In this document: positions 13,016 through 13,609 of the stretch, in pieces
Position numbering within the stretch: the stretch's first letter is position 1
Layout: every line of letters begins with the position of its first letter
Assembly (NCBI GenBank): GCA_028290245.1
Contig: JAQGKG010000469.1
Coordinates: forward strand, 1 to 13,609
Direction of reading: 5' to 3'
From: Devosia sp.
GTDB taxonomy: Bacteria > Pseudomonadota > Alphaproteobacteria > Rhizobiales > Devosiaceae
DNA: 13,609 bases
Translations under genes and position numbers: made by a program
Notes under the pieces: generated by a model
Seen by the model: only the letters and a program-made list of their open reading frames with translations
Databases searched by the model: none
What the model was told of the DNA's origin: nothing

Positions 13016-13609
13016 ACTATTTCAACGACCTGCTCCTCATCCTCGATTCCACCGTTCGGCTTGCCGTTCCACTCATCCTGGCCTGCCTTGCGGGCCTTTA
13101 TTCCGAACGTGCCGGCATCGTCGACATCGGCCTTGAAGGCAAGCTGCTGGGCTCCGCCTTCGGCGCTGCCGCCGTCGCCGCGGTCACCGGCTCGCCCTGG
13201 CTCGGCCTGCTCGCCGGCATCGGCGTGGCGCTCGCCATGTCGGGCATTCATGGCCTTGCCTCGATCAACCTCAAGGGCAACCAGACCATCTCTGGTGTGG
13301 CGCTGAATTTCCTTGCCGCTGGCCTCACCACCTTCCTCGGCCAGAGCTGGTTTCATCGAGGCGGCATGACCCCGCAGTTGAGCAACGACCAACGCTTCAA
13401 TCCGATCGTCCTGCCCTTCGCTCCCGAACTGGCCGGCGTGCCGATCCTCGGCCCGATCTATTCTGAACTTATCTCGGGCCATAATATCCTCGCCTATGCG
13501 GCCTTCGTCGCCGTACCGATCACCGCCTTCGTGCTGTTCCAGACCCGCTTCGGCCTGCGCCTGCGCGCCGTCGGCGAAAACCCCAAGGCACTGGACACAG
13601 CCGGCATTT
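13012..13609 (+). CDS. ABC importer permease 2 (BPD_transp_2), truncated by window end
   Basis: Open from a GTG at 13012 to the right edge, 199 codons plus one base, with no stop in view. The start is supported by GGAGAG (13000-13005) six bases upstream and by the GTGA overlap with the previous stop. The product opens with a hydrophobic helix LAVPLILACLAGLYSERAG, then the loop VDIGLEGKLLG that is characteristic of the second permease in BMP-type importers, then GNQTISGVALNFLAAGLT, and near the edge the coupling segment TRFGLRLRAVGENPKALDTAGI. About 100 residues should be missing compared with full-length relatives. It pairs with permease 1. Confidence 0.93.
   Translation, partial: MNYFNDLLLILDSTVRLAVPLILACLAGLYSERAGIVDIGLEGKLLGSAFGAAAVAAVTGSPWLGLLAGIGVALAMSGIHGLASINLKGNQTISGVALNFLAAGLTTFLGQSWFHRGGMTPQLSNDQRFNPIVLPFAPELAGVPILGPIYSELISGHNILAYAAFVAVPITAFVLFQTRFGLRLRAVGENPKALDTAGI

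Overview
The window is GC-rich with strong third-position G/C bias, and the gene families fit a Gram-negative alphaproteobacterium, most likely a Hyphomicrobiales member such as Devosia or a relative. That placement is inferred from gene content and codon style, not from a database match. All gene space looks chromosomal and intact. I see no insertion sequence, phage gene, CRISPR array, rRNA or tRNA.

Layout. (1) Bases 1-71 hold the last codons of a membrane protein, followed by a LysR-type regulator (104-1015). (2) Bases 1057-2578 are a tight periplasmic copper-handling set: a small DUF2946-like membrane protein, a PCu(A)C copper chaperone, and a SCO-family CuA assembly/thiol protein. The last two overlap by one base. 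(3) Bases 2691-4359 are a VOC-fold protein, a convergent HxlR-type repressor whose stop codon overlaps the VOC stop, and a divergent short-chain dehydrogenase. The repressor/dehydrogenase intergenic region carries nested inverted repeats that look like an operator. (4) Bases 4380-8124 (minus strand) are a three-gene operon of poorly characterised proteins: a long helical protein with TelA-like features, a single-pass membrane protein of a DUF6384-like type, and a coiled-coil protein ending in a long Gly/Ser/Arg-rich tail. This is the best candidate for an undescribed system here. (5) Bases 8338-8811 encode a CoxG-family protein, followed by a probable 40-residue membrane peptide (8919-9041). 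(6) From 9236 to the right edge is a nucleoside-type ABC importer: a BMP/PnrA-like periplasmic binding protein, a double-domain ATPase, and two BPD_transp_2 permeases, the second cut by the window end. ATPase, permease 1 and permease 2 are joined by 4-base start/stop overlaps.

How they may work together. The copper set would deliver copper to a cytochrome oxidase CuA site encoded elsewhere. The importer would bring in nucleosides or purine-like compounds. CoxG proteins often accompany molybdenum hydroxylases (CO or xanthine dehydrogenase type), so its position just upstream of the importer hints at purine catabolism, but no such enzyme is in view. The three-gene helical operon may act at the inner membrane in envelope or toxicant stress, by analogy with TelA-type proteins; this is a hypothesis only.
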